From Peptococcaceae bacterium BRH_c4b (GTDB lineage Bacteria > Bacillota > Desulfotomaculia > Desulfotomaculales > Desulfocucumaceae): a stretch of DNA of 64,000 nucleotides. The translations under genes and the position numbers were made by a program. A model generated the notes under the pieces. That model saw only the letters and a program-made list of their open reading frames with translations. It ran no database searches and was not told the DNA's origin. The stretch is taken from contig LADO01000051.1 in the NCBI GenBank assembly GCA_000961595.1, forward strand, positions 1 to 64,000, written 5' to 3'. Below, piece after piece: positions 47,326-56,185 of the stretch (position 1 is the first letter of the stretch; every line of letters begins with the position of its first letter).

Positions 47326-49422
47326 ATGGCTAATCATAAAGCGGGAGCCTGGAGGGCCGCCGTGGATACCGGCGGCACTTTTACAGACGGCTGCATGTTG
47401 AATGAAAGCACCGGTGAATTTCATGCGGTTAAGGTTTTATCCACTCCTGACGATCCTTCCAAAGCTATCATGAATGTTCTGGGACGACTGGCGGAAAAGG
47501 GCGGGGTTAGCCTGTCCGGGCTATATCTCCTGCTGCACGGCACCACGGTAGCCACCAACACCCTTCTGGAACGGACCGGAGCCCGTACCGCCCTGCTGGT
47601 GACCCGTGGTTTCAGAGACATACTCCGCATTGCCAGGCAGAACCGCCCCCATCTTTATAATTTCCGGTCCCTGCGGCCCTCTCCTGTTATACCCCGACGT
47701 CTTACCCTGGAGGTCGACGAAAGAATTTTACCCGGTGGTGTGGTATACAGACCTCTATCAAGAGAACATATAAACGAATTAATTGCTCAGATAAAACAGT
47801 TAAAACCCGCATCACTAGCGATAAGCCTCATCCATGCCTACGCCAACCCGGTGCACGAGGTTATGCTCAAGGATGCTTTGGAGAAAGAAATCCCCGGTGT
47901 GCCCGTAACTATTTCTTCGGAATTGCTTCCTGAATTCGGGGAATATGAAAGGACCAGCACCACCGCCATTAACGCCCTGCTCAGGCCTGTCATGGCATCC
48001 TATCTGGACAAGCTGCAGGCCGGGCTGGAGGAGATCGGCAGTGAAGCCAGGTCCGGCCTTTTCGTTATGCAGTCCAACGGCGGGGTAATTTCCTCACGAC
48101 AGGCTGCTGCTGAATGCTCCCGCACCGTTCTTTCCGGCCCGGCCGGCGGCGTGCTGGCCGGAGTCATGCTGGCCAAAAAAGCCGGCAGGCCCAATATAAT
48201 TACAGCGGATATGGGCGGCACCAGTACGGATGTCAGCCTGATATACCGCAACAATCCCCGCTACACCACCGAAGGTAACGTGGGCGGGTTCCCCCTGCGC
48301 CTCCCCATGCTGGACATCCACACCATCGGCGCGGGCGGAGGCAGCATAGCCTATATCGACCGGGGCGGCGCTCTTAGAGTCGGCCCCGCCAGCTCAGGCG
48401 CGTCCCCGGGACCGGCTTGCTACGGCCTCGGCGGCACGGAGCCCACTGTAACCGACGCCAACCTGGTGCTGGGCCGCCTTGGCCCCGGCAGCCGTCTGGG
48501 AGAAGGCAATCCCCTTGATCATGAGGCCGCCGTCAGGGCCATTTACGATAGAATTGCCAAACCTCTGGATATCACGGTGGAAAAGGCGGCTGAAGGCATT
48601 ATCACCGTAGTTAACGCCGGCATGTCCCGGGCCCTCAGGTTAATTTCCGTACAGCGGGGATATGACCCCAGGGAATTTTTGCTTATGGCCTTCGGGGGCG
48701 CAGGTCCGCTCCACGCTGCCGAACTTTCCCGGGAAACGGGTATATCCGGCGTCCTGGTACCCCGCTATCCAGGCGTTTCTTCGGCTGTGGGCATTCTTTT
48801 CGCAGATGCCCGCAGGGACTATACGTCAGTTATGGTAACGCCATGGGATAAAATAGATCTGGAGAAACTGACGGAAAACTTTAAAATTCTTGAGAACAAA
48901 GGCAGGGTAGATTTTGCCGGCGAAGGTTTTGATCCACAACTGGTAAGCACCCGTAGATTTGTTGACATAAAATATACCGGCCAGTCCTACGAGCTGACCA
49001 TGCAAGCCCCTGCCGGTAAATTTACCGCCGGGGACCTGAAACTGCTGGAAAGATCTTTTCATCTTACACACCGGAGCGAATATGGTTTTGCCCGGGAGGA
49101 TGCCTCCCTTGAACTGGTGACCATCAGAGTTACAGCCACGGCGTCTCCTTACGCCGGCACAGGGTCGGACATACAAGACTCCATCCCTGCCCCGCCGTCA
49201 ACGACCGGGCAAAATAGAGTACAGCCAGACCACCGCAATGTTGTTTTTACTGGCACGCCAGTGGAAACACCTGTTTACCCCCGGCAAATGCTGGCCGCAG
49301 GAATGGAAATCAGCGGCCCTGCGGTGGTGGAGCAGGATGACGCCACCACTATTATTCCACCGGGCATGCGCGCCCGTATAGACTCTCTGTTAAATTTGCT
49401 TATATACGTGGGGGTGGCTTGA
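47326..49422 (+). CDS. Hydantoinase/oxoprolinase A subunit
   Basis: 698 residues from ATG 47326 after CCGGAG. ASKHA-fold ATPase: AAVDTGGTFTDG at the N-terminus (phosphate 1), LHGTTVATNTLLERTGART, and the central DMGGTSTDVSLI and GAGGGSIAYID motifs. It forms an ATP-dependent amidohydrolase or carboxylase with the B subunit encoded next. Substrates in the family include hydantoins, 5-oxoproline, acetone and acetophenone; the sequence alone does not decide among them. Confidence 0.92.
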   Translation: MANHKAGAWRAAVDTGGTFTDGCMLNESTGEFHAVKVLSTPDDPSKAIMNVLGRLAEKGGVSLSGLYLLLHGTTVATNTLLERTGARTALLVTRGFRDILRIARQNRPHLYNFRSLRPSPVIPRRLTLEVDERILPGGVVYRPLSREHINELIAQIKQLKPASLAISLIHAYANPVHEVMLKDALEKEIPGVPVTISSELLPEFGEYERTSTTAINALLRPVMASYLDKLQAGLEEIGSEARSGLFVMQSNGGVISSRQAAAECSRTVLSGPAGGVLAGVMLAKKAGRPNIITADMGGTSTDVSLIYRNNPRYTTEGNVGGFPLRLPMLDIHTIGAGGGSIAYIDRGGALRVGPASSGASPGPACYGLGGTEPTVTDANLVLGRLGPGSRLGEGNPLDHEAAVRAIYDRIAKPLDITVEKAAEGIITVVNAGMSRALRLISVQRGYDPREFLLMAFGGAGPLHAAELSRETGISGVLVPRYPGVSSAVGILFADARRDYTSVMVTPWDKIDLEKLTENFKILENKGRVDFAGEGFDPQLVSTRRFVDIKYTGQSYELTMQAPAGKFTAGDLKLLERSFHLTHRSEYGFAREDASLELVTIRVTATASPYAGTGSDIQDSIPAPPSTTGQNRVQPDHRNVVFTGTPVETPVYPRQMLAAGMEISGPAVVEQDDATTIIPPGMRARIDSLLNLLIYVGVA

Positions 49423-51155
49423 TGGATGCGGTAACATTGGAAATTTTGCGCAACGCTCTGCAGTCGGTGGCCGAGGAAATGGGCGTCACTCTTACTCGTA
49501 CCGCCCTATCCCCGAATATTAAGGACAGAAGGGACTGTTCCACCGCCGTTTACACTACCGAAGGCCAACTTGTGGCCCAGGCCGAACACATACCCTTGCA
49601 CCTCGGCTTGATGCCCACCGTGGTAAAGGCGGTGCTGGCCAGGTTTCCTATAACAACTTTAAACCCCGGGGATGCCATAGTAATTAACGACCCTTATATC
49701 AGCGGTTCCCACCTGCCGGATATTTGCCTGATTACGCCGGTTTTCTACAGAAGCAGGCCCGTGGCGGTAGTGGCCAACCTTGCTCATCACGTGGATGTGG
49801 GAGGTTCTGTACCTGGGAGCATGTCCACTGAAGCAAGAGAAATTTTTCAGGAAGGCATGCGCATACCGCCTGTTAAAATCTGCCGGCGGGGTGTTATTAA
49901 TCGTGAAATAATGGACATTATCGCCAGCAACGTGCGCACCCCTGATGAATTTCAGGGTGACATGCAAGCCCAAATATCGGCCAACACAGCTGGAGACCGG
50001 CGTATTCAGGAACTGGCTGGAAAATACGGATCATTAAAACTTATGGAATATATGACCGGAATTATAGAATATTCGGAAAGACGTATGCGCTCAGGTCTGG
50101 CCGAGCTTCCCAGCGGCACGTATACCTTTGAGGATTTTCTGGAAACTGACGGTGTGCAGGGAAAACCGATTAACATCAAGGTATCCCTCACCATGAACGG
50201 CGAATCGGCACTGGTTGATTTCACAGGTACCCACCCCCAGGTGGAAGGGCCTGTAAATTCCACCCGGGGTGTAACCCTGGCCTGCGTCTACTATGCCCTT
50301 AAGGCGGTAGTAGATCCAGGAATACCGTCAAACGAAGGCCTTGCCATCCCCATCGAGGTGATAACCCCGCCGGGGAGCCTGGTTAACCCGGCTTTCCCCG
50401 CAGCGGTAGCCCACGCTAATATCAACACCGCCCAGCGCATTGCCGACACCATGCTGGGAGCACTGGCCCAGGCAGCCCCGGAACGGGTTACCGCTGCCGG
50501 CACAGGCAGTATGAGCAATTTCACCGTGGGCGGCATTGACCCCTCCGGGGGGAGATACTATTCCTATGTAGAAACTTACGGCGGGGGTCAGGGGGCCAAA
50601 ATAGACCAGGATGGCATGGACGGGGTACACGTAAATATGACCAATACCCGCAATACCCCTGTGGAGGTAATTGAGCTGTCATACCCCCTGTTGGTCAATG
50701 GCTACGGTCTGCTGCCCGACACCGGCGGTCCGGGAAAATTCAGGGGTGGAGTTGGGCTGTACCGTTCCATCACCGTGCTGCGAGGTAAGGCCACCGTTTC
50801 CGTCAGCACTGAGCGCTCCCGGCTGAAACCCTGGGGGCTCGCCGGGGGACATCCCGGCGCTTCCTCGGTATTGAAGATAAAACACACCAACGGCGACACT
50901 GAAAAGCCTATGTACGGCAAATATACCGGTATTTTACAGGAAGGCGACACGGTCATACTGGAAACGGCCGGGGGAGGCGGCTTTGGGGATCCTTTGCAAA
51001 GGGAGCCTGAAGCGGTGCGTACGGACGTGCTGGAAGAACTGATATCCCGCCAACAGGCGGAAGAGGTATACGGGGTGGTTTTAACCGGTGAGGAACTGGG
51101 GATTGATCACGAAGCCACAAAGAAAAAAAGGAACTCTGCTCAATCAGTACCGTAA
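49422..51155 (+). CDS. Hydantoinase/oxoprolinase B subunit
   Basis: 577 residues; ATG 49422 overlaps the stop of the A gene (TGATG), so the two are coupled. Family motifs include TRTALSPNIKDRRDCSTAVY, the metal-binding GDAIVINDPYISGSHLPDI, NLAHHVDVGG and the end GDTVILETAGGGGFGDPL. A two-subunit AB set without a small third subunit points to hydantoinase or oxoprolinase rather than acetone carboxylase. Confidence 0.92.
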   Translation: MDAVTLEILRNALQSVAEEMGVTLTRTALSPNIKDRRDCSTAVYTTEGQLVAQAEHIPLHLGLMPTVVKAVLARFPITTLNPGDAIVINDPYISGSHLPDICLITPVFYRSRPVAVVANLAHHVDVGGSVPGSMSTEAREIFQEGMRIPPVKICRRGVINREIMDIIASNVRTPDEFQGDMQAQISANTAGDRRIQELAGKYGSLKLMEYMTGIIEYSERRMRSGLAELPSGTYTFEDFLETDGVQGKPINIKVSLTMNGESALVDFTGTHPQVEGPVNSTRGVTLACVYYALKAVVDPGIPSNEGLAIPIEVITPPGSLVNPAFPAAVAHANINTAQRIADTMLGALAQAAPERVTAAGTGSMSNFTVGGIDPSGGRYYSYVETYGGGQGAKIDQDGMDGVHVNMTNTRNTPVEVIELSYPLLVNGYGLLPDTGGPGKFRGGVGLYRSITVLRGKATVSVSTERSRLKPWGLAGGHPGASSVLKIKHTNGDTEKPMYGKYTGILQEGDTVILETAGGGGFGDPLQREPEAVRTDVLEELISRQQAEEVYGVVLTGEELGIDHEATKKKRNSAQSVP

Positions 51156-51344
51156 TTTAAGATTATTGTTGAACGAAGACATTTTTCAAAAAATAAAACA
51201 CATACCAACAAGGAAAATATCGCACCGGTTATAGAAAATCGCCTTTGAAAACCTACGGCCTTGTGCCGGAGGATGAAAGAGGCATCGCCCGTAGGGCGAT
51301 AAATACTCCACAAACATCTGTTCCTGTGGTATAATATTCCTGTG

Positions 51345-51612
51345 CTCTTTGACAATCAGTATGGGGTTGCAGCGGGTCAATGGGCCGCTGCGTAAAACTG
51401 ATTCCCGAAAGAGGTCGTTGCTTGAAAGTAAGCACGTATCTACCGTAGCCGTATGGCGAAGTAGTAGATGCCTATGGACCAGGCCAAGGCTGTGGCAACA
51501 CAGTGTTGTAGCTCACGAGAGAGCGTAAGATCTTGCTTTGACAGGGCAGCTCTCGTTGAAATGAGAAACCTTCGTGGAGAAGCCTCTGGGCTTGTTCCGG
51601 AGGAGGTTCACG
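51345..51612 (+). ncRNA. Structured RNA resembling a stand-alone HEARO/omega RNA
   Basis: Nested pairings are visible. CTCTTT (51345-51350) pairs with AAAGAG (51408-51413), and AATCAG (51354-51359) pairs with CTGATT (51398-51403). GCAGCGG (51369) pairs with CCGCTGC (51385). A GAAA-capped stem lies at about 51416-51438, ATCTAC pairs with GTAGAT, ACGAGAG pairs with CTCTCGT, and a final CCTCTGG/CCGGAGG hairpin ends near 51605. A TATAAT at 51330 could start it. The order and motifs resemble omega (HEARO) RNAs of IscB-type IS200/605 elements, but no iscB or tnpB is present. The class is recalled from memory, not searched. Confidence 0.6.
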
Positions 51613-51621
51613 AAAGGCACT

Positions 51622-51821
51622 CAAGGCCGTCCCCTCTGGTAATATACGGCTGGTTGCCTAAAAAGTCAAACTGCCGCCTGTGTGGTGAACATACTTGTCT
51701 TGCTTTTGCCGCCCAATTGATAACGGGAGGAAAACAGTTGCATGATTGTCCAGTAATCTGGGAGCCCGGCAAAGAGGATGTGCTGGAATCTTTAAAGGAA
51801 TTATTAGGCGTACTGGTTTAA
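51622..51821 (+). pseudogene. C-terminal remnant of an Fe-S-binding protein
   Basis: The frame ending at TAA 51821 encodes a 4Fe-4S domain of the AcsC/CdhD type: LPKKSNCRLCGEHTCLAFAAQL, then DCPVIWEPGKEDVLESLKELL. In the intact family (about 170-190 residues) this domain is the C-terminal third. Everything upstream is replaced by the structured RNA, and the frame continues into it only by chance. The element therefore truncated the gene. Confidence 0.65.
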
Positions 51822-51868
51822 GTAAACTCGAGATGCTATTGTTTTTGCTTATTCTGTTTACACATCGA

Positions 51869-51913
51869 CAGTTTTACCCTCCCATTCCCGGAAGCTGTTC
51901 TTATCGTAATAAT
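51869..51913 (-). pseudogene. Short relic of an EcsC-like gene 3' end
   Basis: The minus strand encodes NYYDKNSFREWEGK, nearly identical to the C-terminus (DYYDKNSFHEWEGK) of the EcsC-like protein at 60578-61198. The DNA matches 60600-60643 at about 38 of 43 bases. Only this piece is present. The rest of 51822-52024 shows no gene. Confidence 0.7.
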
Positions 51914-52024
51914 TCATTAAATACATCAACGACGTTTAACCGTAATTTGCATTAATGAGATCTTGTACGTTTTATAAATAATCTGAAGTTTAAGTGAATT
52001 AACAATTCTTCGTGTTTTCTTGCA

Positions 52025-52828
52025 TTATTTAAGCACTAGCGTTGAACTCAAACATATGGAACAAAAAGCTTTTCCATATGCTGATAGTTTATAATATCCT
52101 TTTTCAACATGTGTTTTATTATATCCAAGGTTGCTATAATTTTCAGGCACTTCCATTTTTGAAAGAATATAGGGATGATTTATTACCGTTTCATATAATT
52201 GATTATTTATAAGGGAAGCCAGAAATTTTGTATGTATAATCCCTAATCTTTTAAGATTATCAAAATAATTTTTTATTTGCAAAGGCTGCTCACAATTAGC
52301 CTTTTCTCCAATATCTGAAAAATCCTCAATTATTGTTATGCCTTCTCCTTTATCATTTATGTACCTTAATGAAATTGTTGGAGCTATATCATTGTTTAAA
52401 CTAATAGCTTGTAGTATTTTAGCTTCATCAGGGCAAAGTTGTTTTATGATCTCTACAAAGCCAGGATGTACACCGTTTTTGACAACTTTATTCATAGAAT
52501 TAGCCAGCAGATTAGCATACATGTCTCTTAACTCCTCGTTATCCATGCAGTAACTAATATATTGCAAGGCAGGTACAGCAACATGCGCCTCTGGGGGCTG
52601 AATAAAGTTAGGGTCTACTGTTTGAAGCTTGAGTTCAAGCAACTTCTGAGTTTCTTTTAAATTATATTCTTTTCCCATTATCCATTTTTCTAATGGTAAA
52701 AATGCTGCTTTAATTGCACGCGGAACTAAACCAATCAGTTCGCCAGTTGGTTTTACAATAGGTTTTCCTCCATCAGCATATACATCTTTTGCAATTTCCT
52801 TGGCAATTTCTAGTTGCACTTCATCCAT
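52025..52828 (-). CDS. Abi-alpha (DUF4393) family protein
   Basis: 267 residues from ATG 52828, six bases after AAGGTG. GGKPIVKPTGELIGLVPRAI near the start, then ALQYISYCMDNEELRDMYANLLANSMN, match the Abi_alpha/DUF4393 family, named for its link to phage abortive infection. No membrane segment is obvious. It stands at the left of the AT-rich island next to other defence-like genes. Activity is unknown. Confidence 0.8.
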   Translation of the reverse strand: MDEVQLEIAKEIAKDVYADGGKPIVKPTGELIGLVPRAIKAAFLPLEKWIMGKEYNLKETQKLLELKLQTVDPNFIQPPEAHVAVPALQYISYCMDNEELRDMYANLLANSMNKVVKNGVHPGFVEIIKQLCPDEAKILQAISLNNDIAPTISLRYINDKGEGITIIEDFSDIGEKANCEQPLQIKNYFDNLKRLGIIHTKFLASLINNQLYETVINHPYILSKMEVPENYSNLGYNKTHVEKGYYKLSAYGKAFCSICLSSTLVLK

Positions 52829-53059
52829 TGTTTTCACCTTATTCATAAAATATTGATTTTTTTGTGTACAGCCATATCTCATGCTTATACATTTTTCCAA
52901 TGAACACAAATTAAAAATAATTACTCAAAATTTCAATTATTTAATAAATTCCCACTATAGACTTGATCTGTATATGATGCTTTATCTACTCCTCACCCCA
53001 GCGGTATTTTTTATTTTGGGTAGCCTATCAATTTTACATTTAGACAAAGGCCAGCTCCT
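52829..53059. other. AT-rich spacer without a visible gene
   Basis: No supported gene. A plus-strand frame covering 52881-53270 is antisense to the DUF3795 relic and has poor codon structure. The stretch on the other side of the relic (53166-53449) is likewise empty. Confidence 0.4.
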
Positions 53060-53165
53060 CTTTTCCCCTTCTTTTCTGAGAAAGTTTTCGATACCAGGCT
53101 TTGAGTCGTTTACAGGGAAAGTCCTTGCACTCATAACAGAATCGAAAGGCCCAAGAACTAAATCT
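53060..53165 (-). pseudogene. Relic of a DUF3795 gene
   Basis: Minus strand encodes FCYECKDFPCKRLKAWY, a match to the CxxCxxFPCxRL core of DUF3795 proteins. In-frame stops lie on both sides and no start is available. It is a decayed fragment inside the island. Confidence 0.45.
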
Positions 53166-53449
53166 ATGGCTCCTAATACAGTTGATTTTCTTGTGTTATT
53201 ATCCCTAACGAGTACAGTATGTTCTGGTAAAAACAGGTGGCTCTTTTATTGTCTAAAATTATTAATCTGAATCTTAACAATCTTCATTGATCTTACTCCT
53301 GAAAATCAACTTACCTGGAAACGTGGAAAGTCTAATTAGGTTGCAAGCACACTTTGTTTGTATATACTCGAATTAAGATTAGTAGCTTGCCAAATTTAAA
53401 GGTCTATAGTATATTTTTCAACTACCTCTGGACACCACTTTAAAAAAAA

Positions 53450-54624
53450 TTAAAGGCCATAATCTACAAATAACGTTTTATTATTATACTTGAATACCTG
53501 TTCGCATTGTTTACTCAGTTTTGGTAATCTTGGTACACAAGCGTAAACCGATCCCCCGGGAATTTGGTTATTGCCGAGATTTTGTATTCCGTGTAAAATT
53601 TGGTTAAGAGTAATCCCCATTTTGCCAACCCTATTTTTAGACAAAATTTTGAGTATCCAGAGATATGCTTTATAAGTACTATTTCCATGACTCTGACTAC
53701 CAATGGTATCTACGATTTCATCATAGAGAGGTTTGTTTTTTAAAGCAACTAACCTACATGCCAACATAACGTTTTCCATTTTATTAATTTTATATTTGAT
53801 TGTACATTTTTCCGTAATGTTCTCCACAACGCATAAATGTCTACAAATATTTTGTGTCATGTAAGCCTTGTTGTCCGATTCAGAAATGATTAAACTTGTA
53901 ATGGAGTCGTTGGATATTGCAAAGTGTAATTCTTTTGCTCCCATCTTAATTATTTCTTGAAGACATGTTTCATCAAAATGTCCTACTTCGATACTTAAAA
54001 TTCGCTCTTTTAGATCTGGTCTTGCGGTTAACATTATTGGAACTTTATTTTCAACACCTACAATTACGAATTGGATTCTTTCATCTGAAAGTGCTTTTAA
54101 GTCGTCAGAAAAATTACTAATAAATTCGTCAGAAGCAAAATGAAAATCCTCCAATATTATTCTTTGGGTTGTTCCTCTGATAAAATCAATTAACGTGTTA
54201 ATGTTATAATCAATTTGACCTACACGTTGTTGGACACTACCGATCGAACTGATTTTTTTAAGTTCATTCGATATGTCAATACCTGGTATTTTTTTAATAT
54301 TAATACCTTTTTTATTATCATTTGTTACAGTTGAATTGCGTTGAACCTCATAAAAGACCTTAACCTTTTAAAAATATCGTTATATAAATTCTCAATGGTA
54401 GTTTGACGGGTGATTATTATAGGTTCTAACCGTTCTTCTAAAGATAGATATTTTGCCCACAAACTAGATTTTCCGCTTTTTGATTCTCCTATAAGATAAA
54501 TATGTGTTCCTTTGTCACGTAGCGCTGTTTGCATTGTAATATCAATTTCCTCACGTTCGACATAAGTATACTCAGGGTAACCGGTCATTACAAATACCTT
54601 TTCGGCAAGACTCGCTTCAAGCAT
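53450..54624 (-). pseudogene. P-loop ATPase interrupted by one frameshift
   Basis: The first part, starting at ATG 54624 after GGGAGGAG, carries Walker A in LIGESKSGKSSLW and stops at 54325. The following frame continues without a gap through KVFYEVQRNSTVTNDNK to Walker B in RIILEDFHFASDEF and on to TAA 53450. Adding one A in the AAAA run near 54366 joins them into a protein of about 391 residues. It resembles AAA/STAND-type ATP-binding proteins found with defence genes. It may be inactive, phase-variable or a sequencing error. Confidence 0.75.
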
Positions 54625-54960
54625 ATTTCTCCTCCCTTTAGGTCCCTACAATTACTACTTAGATTTTTCCATTAGAGTCTAGTTTATACTTCTATTCTAC
54701 ATTGTGTAGGGTATAAAGAAGCCGCTGAAATCATAGAATTTCTACTCCTTCTAAATAAGGAGAACAACTTACCCTAATAGACATAAACAACTGTGCCGAG
54801 TGTGGTTAGCATCATATGGATAACTGGAAGCTCATGCATGGGGCGAATTGGCCGCTGATTGGTTAGGTCATGCAATGTGGCGTGCCAGCCCCGCGCCCTT
54901 GCGACAATGTGTATTATTCATATAAAGTATGGGCTATCATTGGAATACTGTAAACTATAC
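54625..54960. other. Spacer without a visible gene
   Basis: Between the ATPase and the zinc-ribbon gene I see no gene. The stretch from about 54830 to 54910 is distinctly more G/C-rich than its surroundings and may be inserted or decayed DNA. Confidence 0.35.
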
Positions 54961-55533
54961 CTATTCTTTAATAAATCCATGCTGACAGTTCTCACAAATA
55001 ATGAGTAAATCTTCTGTTTCATCATTCTCTGCAACAATTAATCTTCTACTTCCACATTCCTTACACTTCAATCCGGCTATAGGATCAAAGTATTTATTAA
55101 GCAAATTTTCAAATGAAGAAACCAATGCAACGGTAATAGTAAGACAGATTGAAGCTTCATGTTTTGTCTTTGACGATGAGTGAGTAATAATATTTGAGTA
55201 GTCCCACACACCATTTAATAAATTTTTCATATTTTTCCTTAACTCAGCGTTTTCCGAACCAGTAATGTACTTATTTATCACTAGTTCTCCCCGGTTCTTA
55301 ACATCTGATTTCTTGAACTTCTCTTCCCCATCAAAAGAATCTGAATCGTAAACATAGTCAATTAGTTCAATTAATGTTTCTCTACACATAACCCCTATTG
55401 ATTGGATCTCTTCTATTTCAACTGCTTCATTCAACCTCTCAGAAGCTAAAGATAACTTCCTTCTTAAGCCCATGGACAATTCAGCGCCGTGCGAAATTTG
55501 TTCAATACAACTATCATGTTTGTTGGCCTTCAT
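54961..55533 (-). CDS. Unknown helical protein with C-terminal zinc ribbon
   Basis: 190 residues. The first 150 are helical and HEPN-like in style (LSLASERLNEAVEIEEIQS; DYSNIITHSSSKTKHEAS), followed by a zinc ribbon with CKECGSR and CENCQHG. The start overlaps the preceding gene by 20 bases, so the two are an operon. HEPN-like proteins are often toxins or RNases, but I do not see a clear RxxxxH motif. Family not recognised. Confidence 0.6.
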   Translation of the reverse strand: MKANKHDSCIEQISHGAELSMGLRRKLSLASERLNEAVEIEEIQSIGVMCRETLIELIDYVYDSDSFDGEEKFKKSDVKNRGELVINKYITGSENAELRKNMKNLLNGVWDYSNIITHSSSKTKHEASICLTITVALVSSFENLLNKYFDPIAGLKCKECGSRRLIVAENDETEDLLIICENCQHGFIKE

Positions 55534-55807
55534 CGTTCATAAGTCGTAACATAATACCCAAATGAAAAGAGAAAACTTCATCAGTTGAAAAGTAATATGC
55601 CTGGTCTTGAGGATATAAATTCATTGGCAGATCCCCTTGGGCTACCCACCACGACCCATCATTGTCAGTCTTAACATTCCATATTGTGACGTTAAAACCA
55701 AGTTCGTTGTATGTTTGCTCGGGTTTTGAGTGTATAACTTTTGCTTTACCCCTGCATTCCCATTCCACATATTCTTCCACCTGTTTCTTGACTTCAGGTG
55801 ACGACAT
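55514..55807 (-). CDS. Hypothetical protein, 97 aa
   Basis: ATG 55807 lies eight bases after GGAGG. A small alpha/beta protein with VTIWNVKTDNDGSWWVAQGD and NLYPQDQAYYFSTDEVFSFH; no Cys pair. The pattern suggests a substrate- or partner-binding domain rather than an enzyme. It overlaps the zinc-ribbon gene and is probably its partner. Confidence 0.6.
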   Translation of the reverse strand: MSSPEVKKQVEEYVEWECRGKAKVIHSKPEQTYNELGFNVTIWNVKTDNDGSWWVAQGDLPMNLYPQDQAYYFSTDEVFSFHLGIMLRLMNDEGQQT

Positions 55808-56185
55808 ATCAAAAACCTCCAAAATTCTTCTGTTCGCCTATATTTCGTTTAAATAGTCCTGCATTTCCTATATCTCCCGGTTTTAAGGCGATAGACAGAC
55901 TTTAGCTTTGCTTTCCAAATCTTAGGTCCGGTTGCTGTATTCGGCAATTTTTATCTGCTAATATTGGCAGCCTTTTTTTGAACTATTTATTCTGCCCTAT
56001 ACAGGCGCACTGGCTTCATGCCAAACTTAGGCCGGGATGTGGCACAGCCAGCCCCGAACATGTTCTACTCTTTGGCAGCTTCCCGCGCTAATCCGCGACC
56101 GAAGCGGGAATGTGATGTTCGTGAAGATGATCGCCCTTTTATTCAGAAGTCGTCATGGACGGTGGCCTCCCAAATCCGAACCTTC
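55808..56185. other. Spacer without a visible gene
   Basis: No supported gene. CTGC/GCAG flanks TAATATTG at 55957-55972 and is followed by CCTTTTTTT, a possible weak plus-strand terminator. From about 56005 to 56165 the DNA is G/C-rich compared with the AT-rich genes on both sides. Confidence 0.35.

Noticed and set aside
51468-51821. A 117-residue plus-strand frame as one intact gene
   Set aside because: Its first half lies inside the structured RNA and only the C-terminal Fe-S domain is real coding sequence.
52881-53270. 129-residue plus-strand frame
   Set aside because: Antisense to a DUF3795 relic, no ribosome site, and low-complexity hydrophobic composition.
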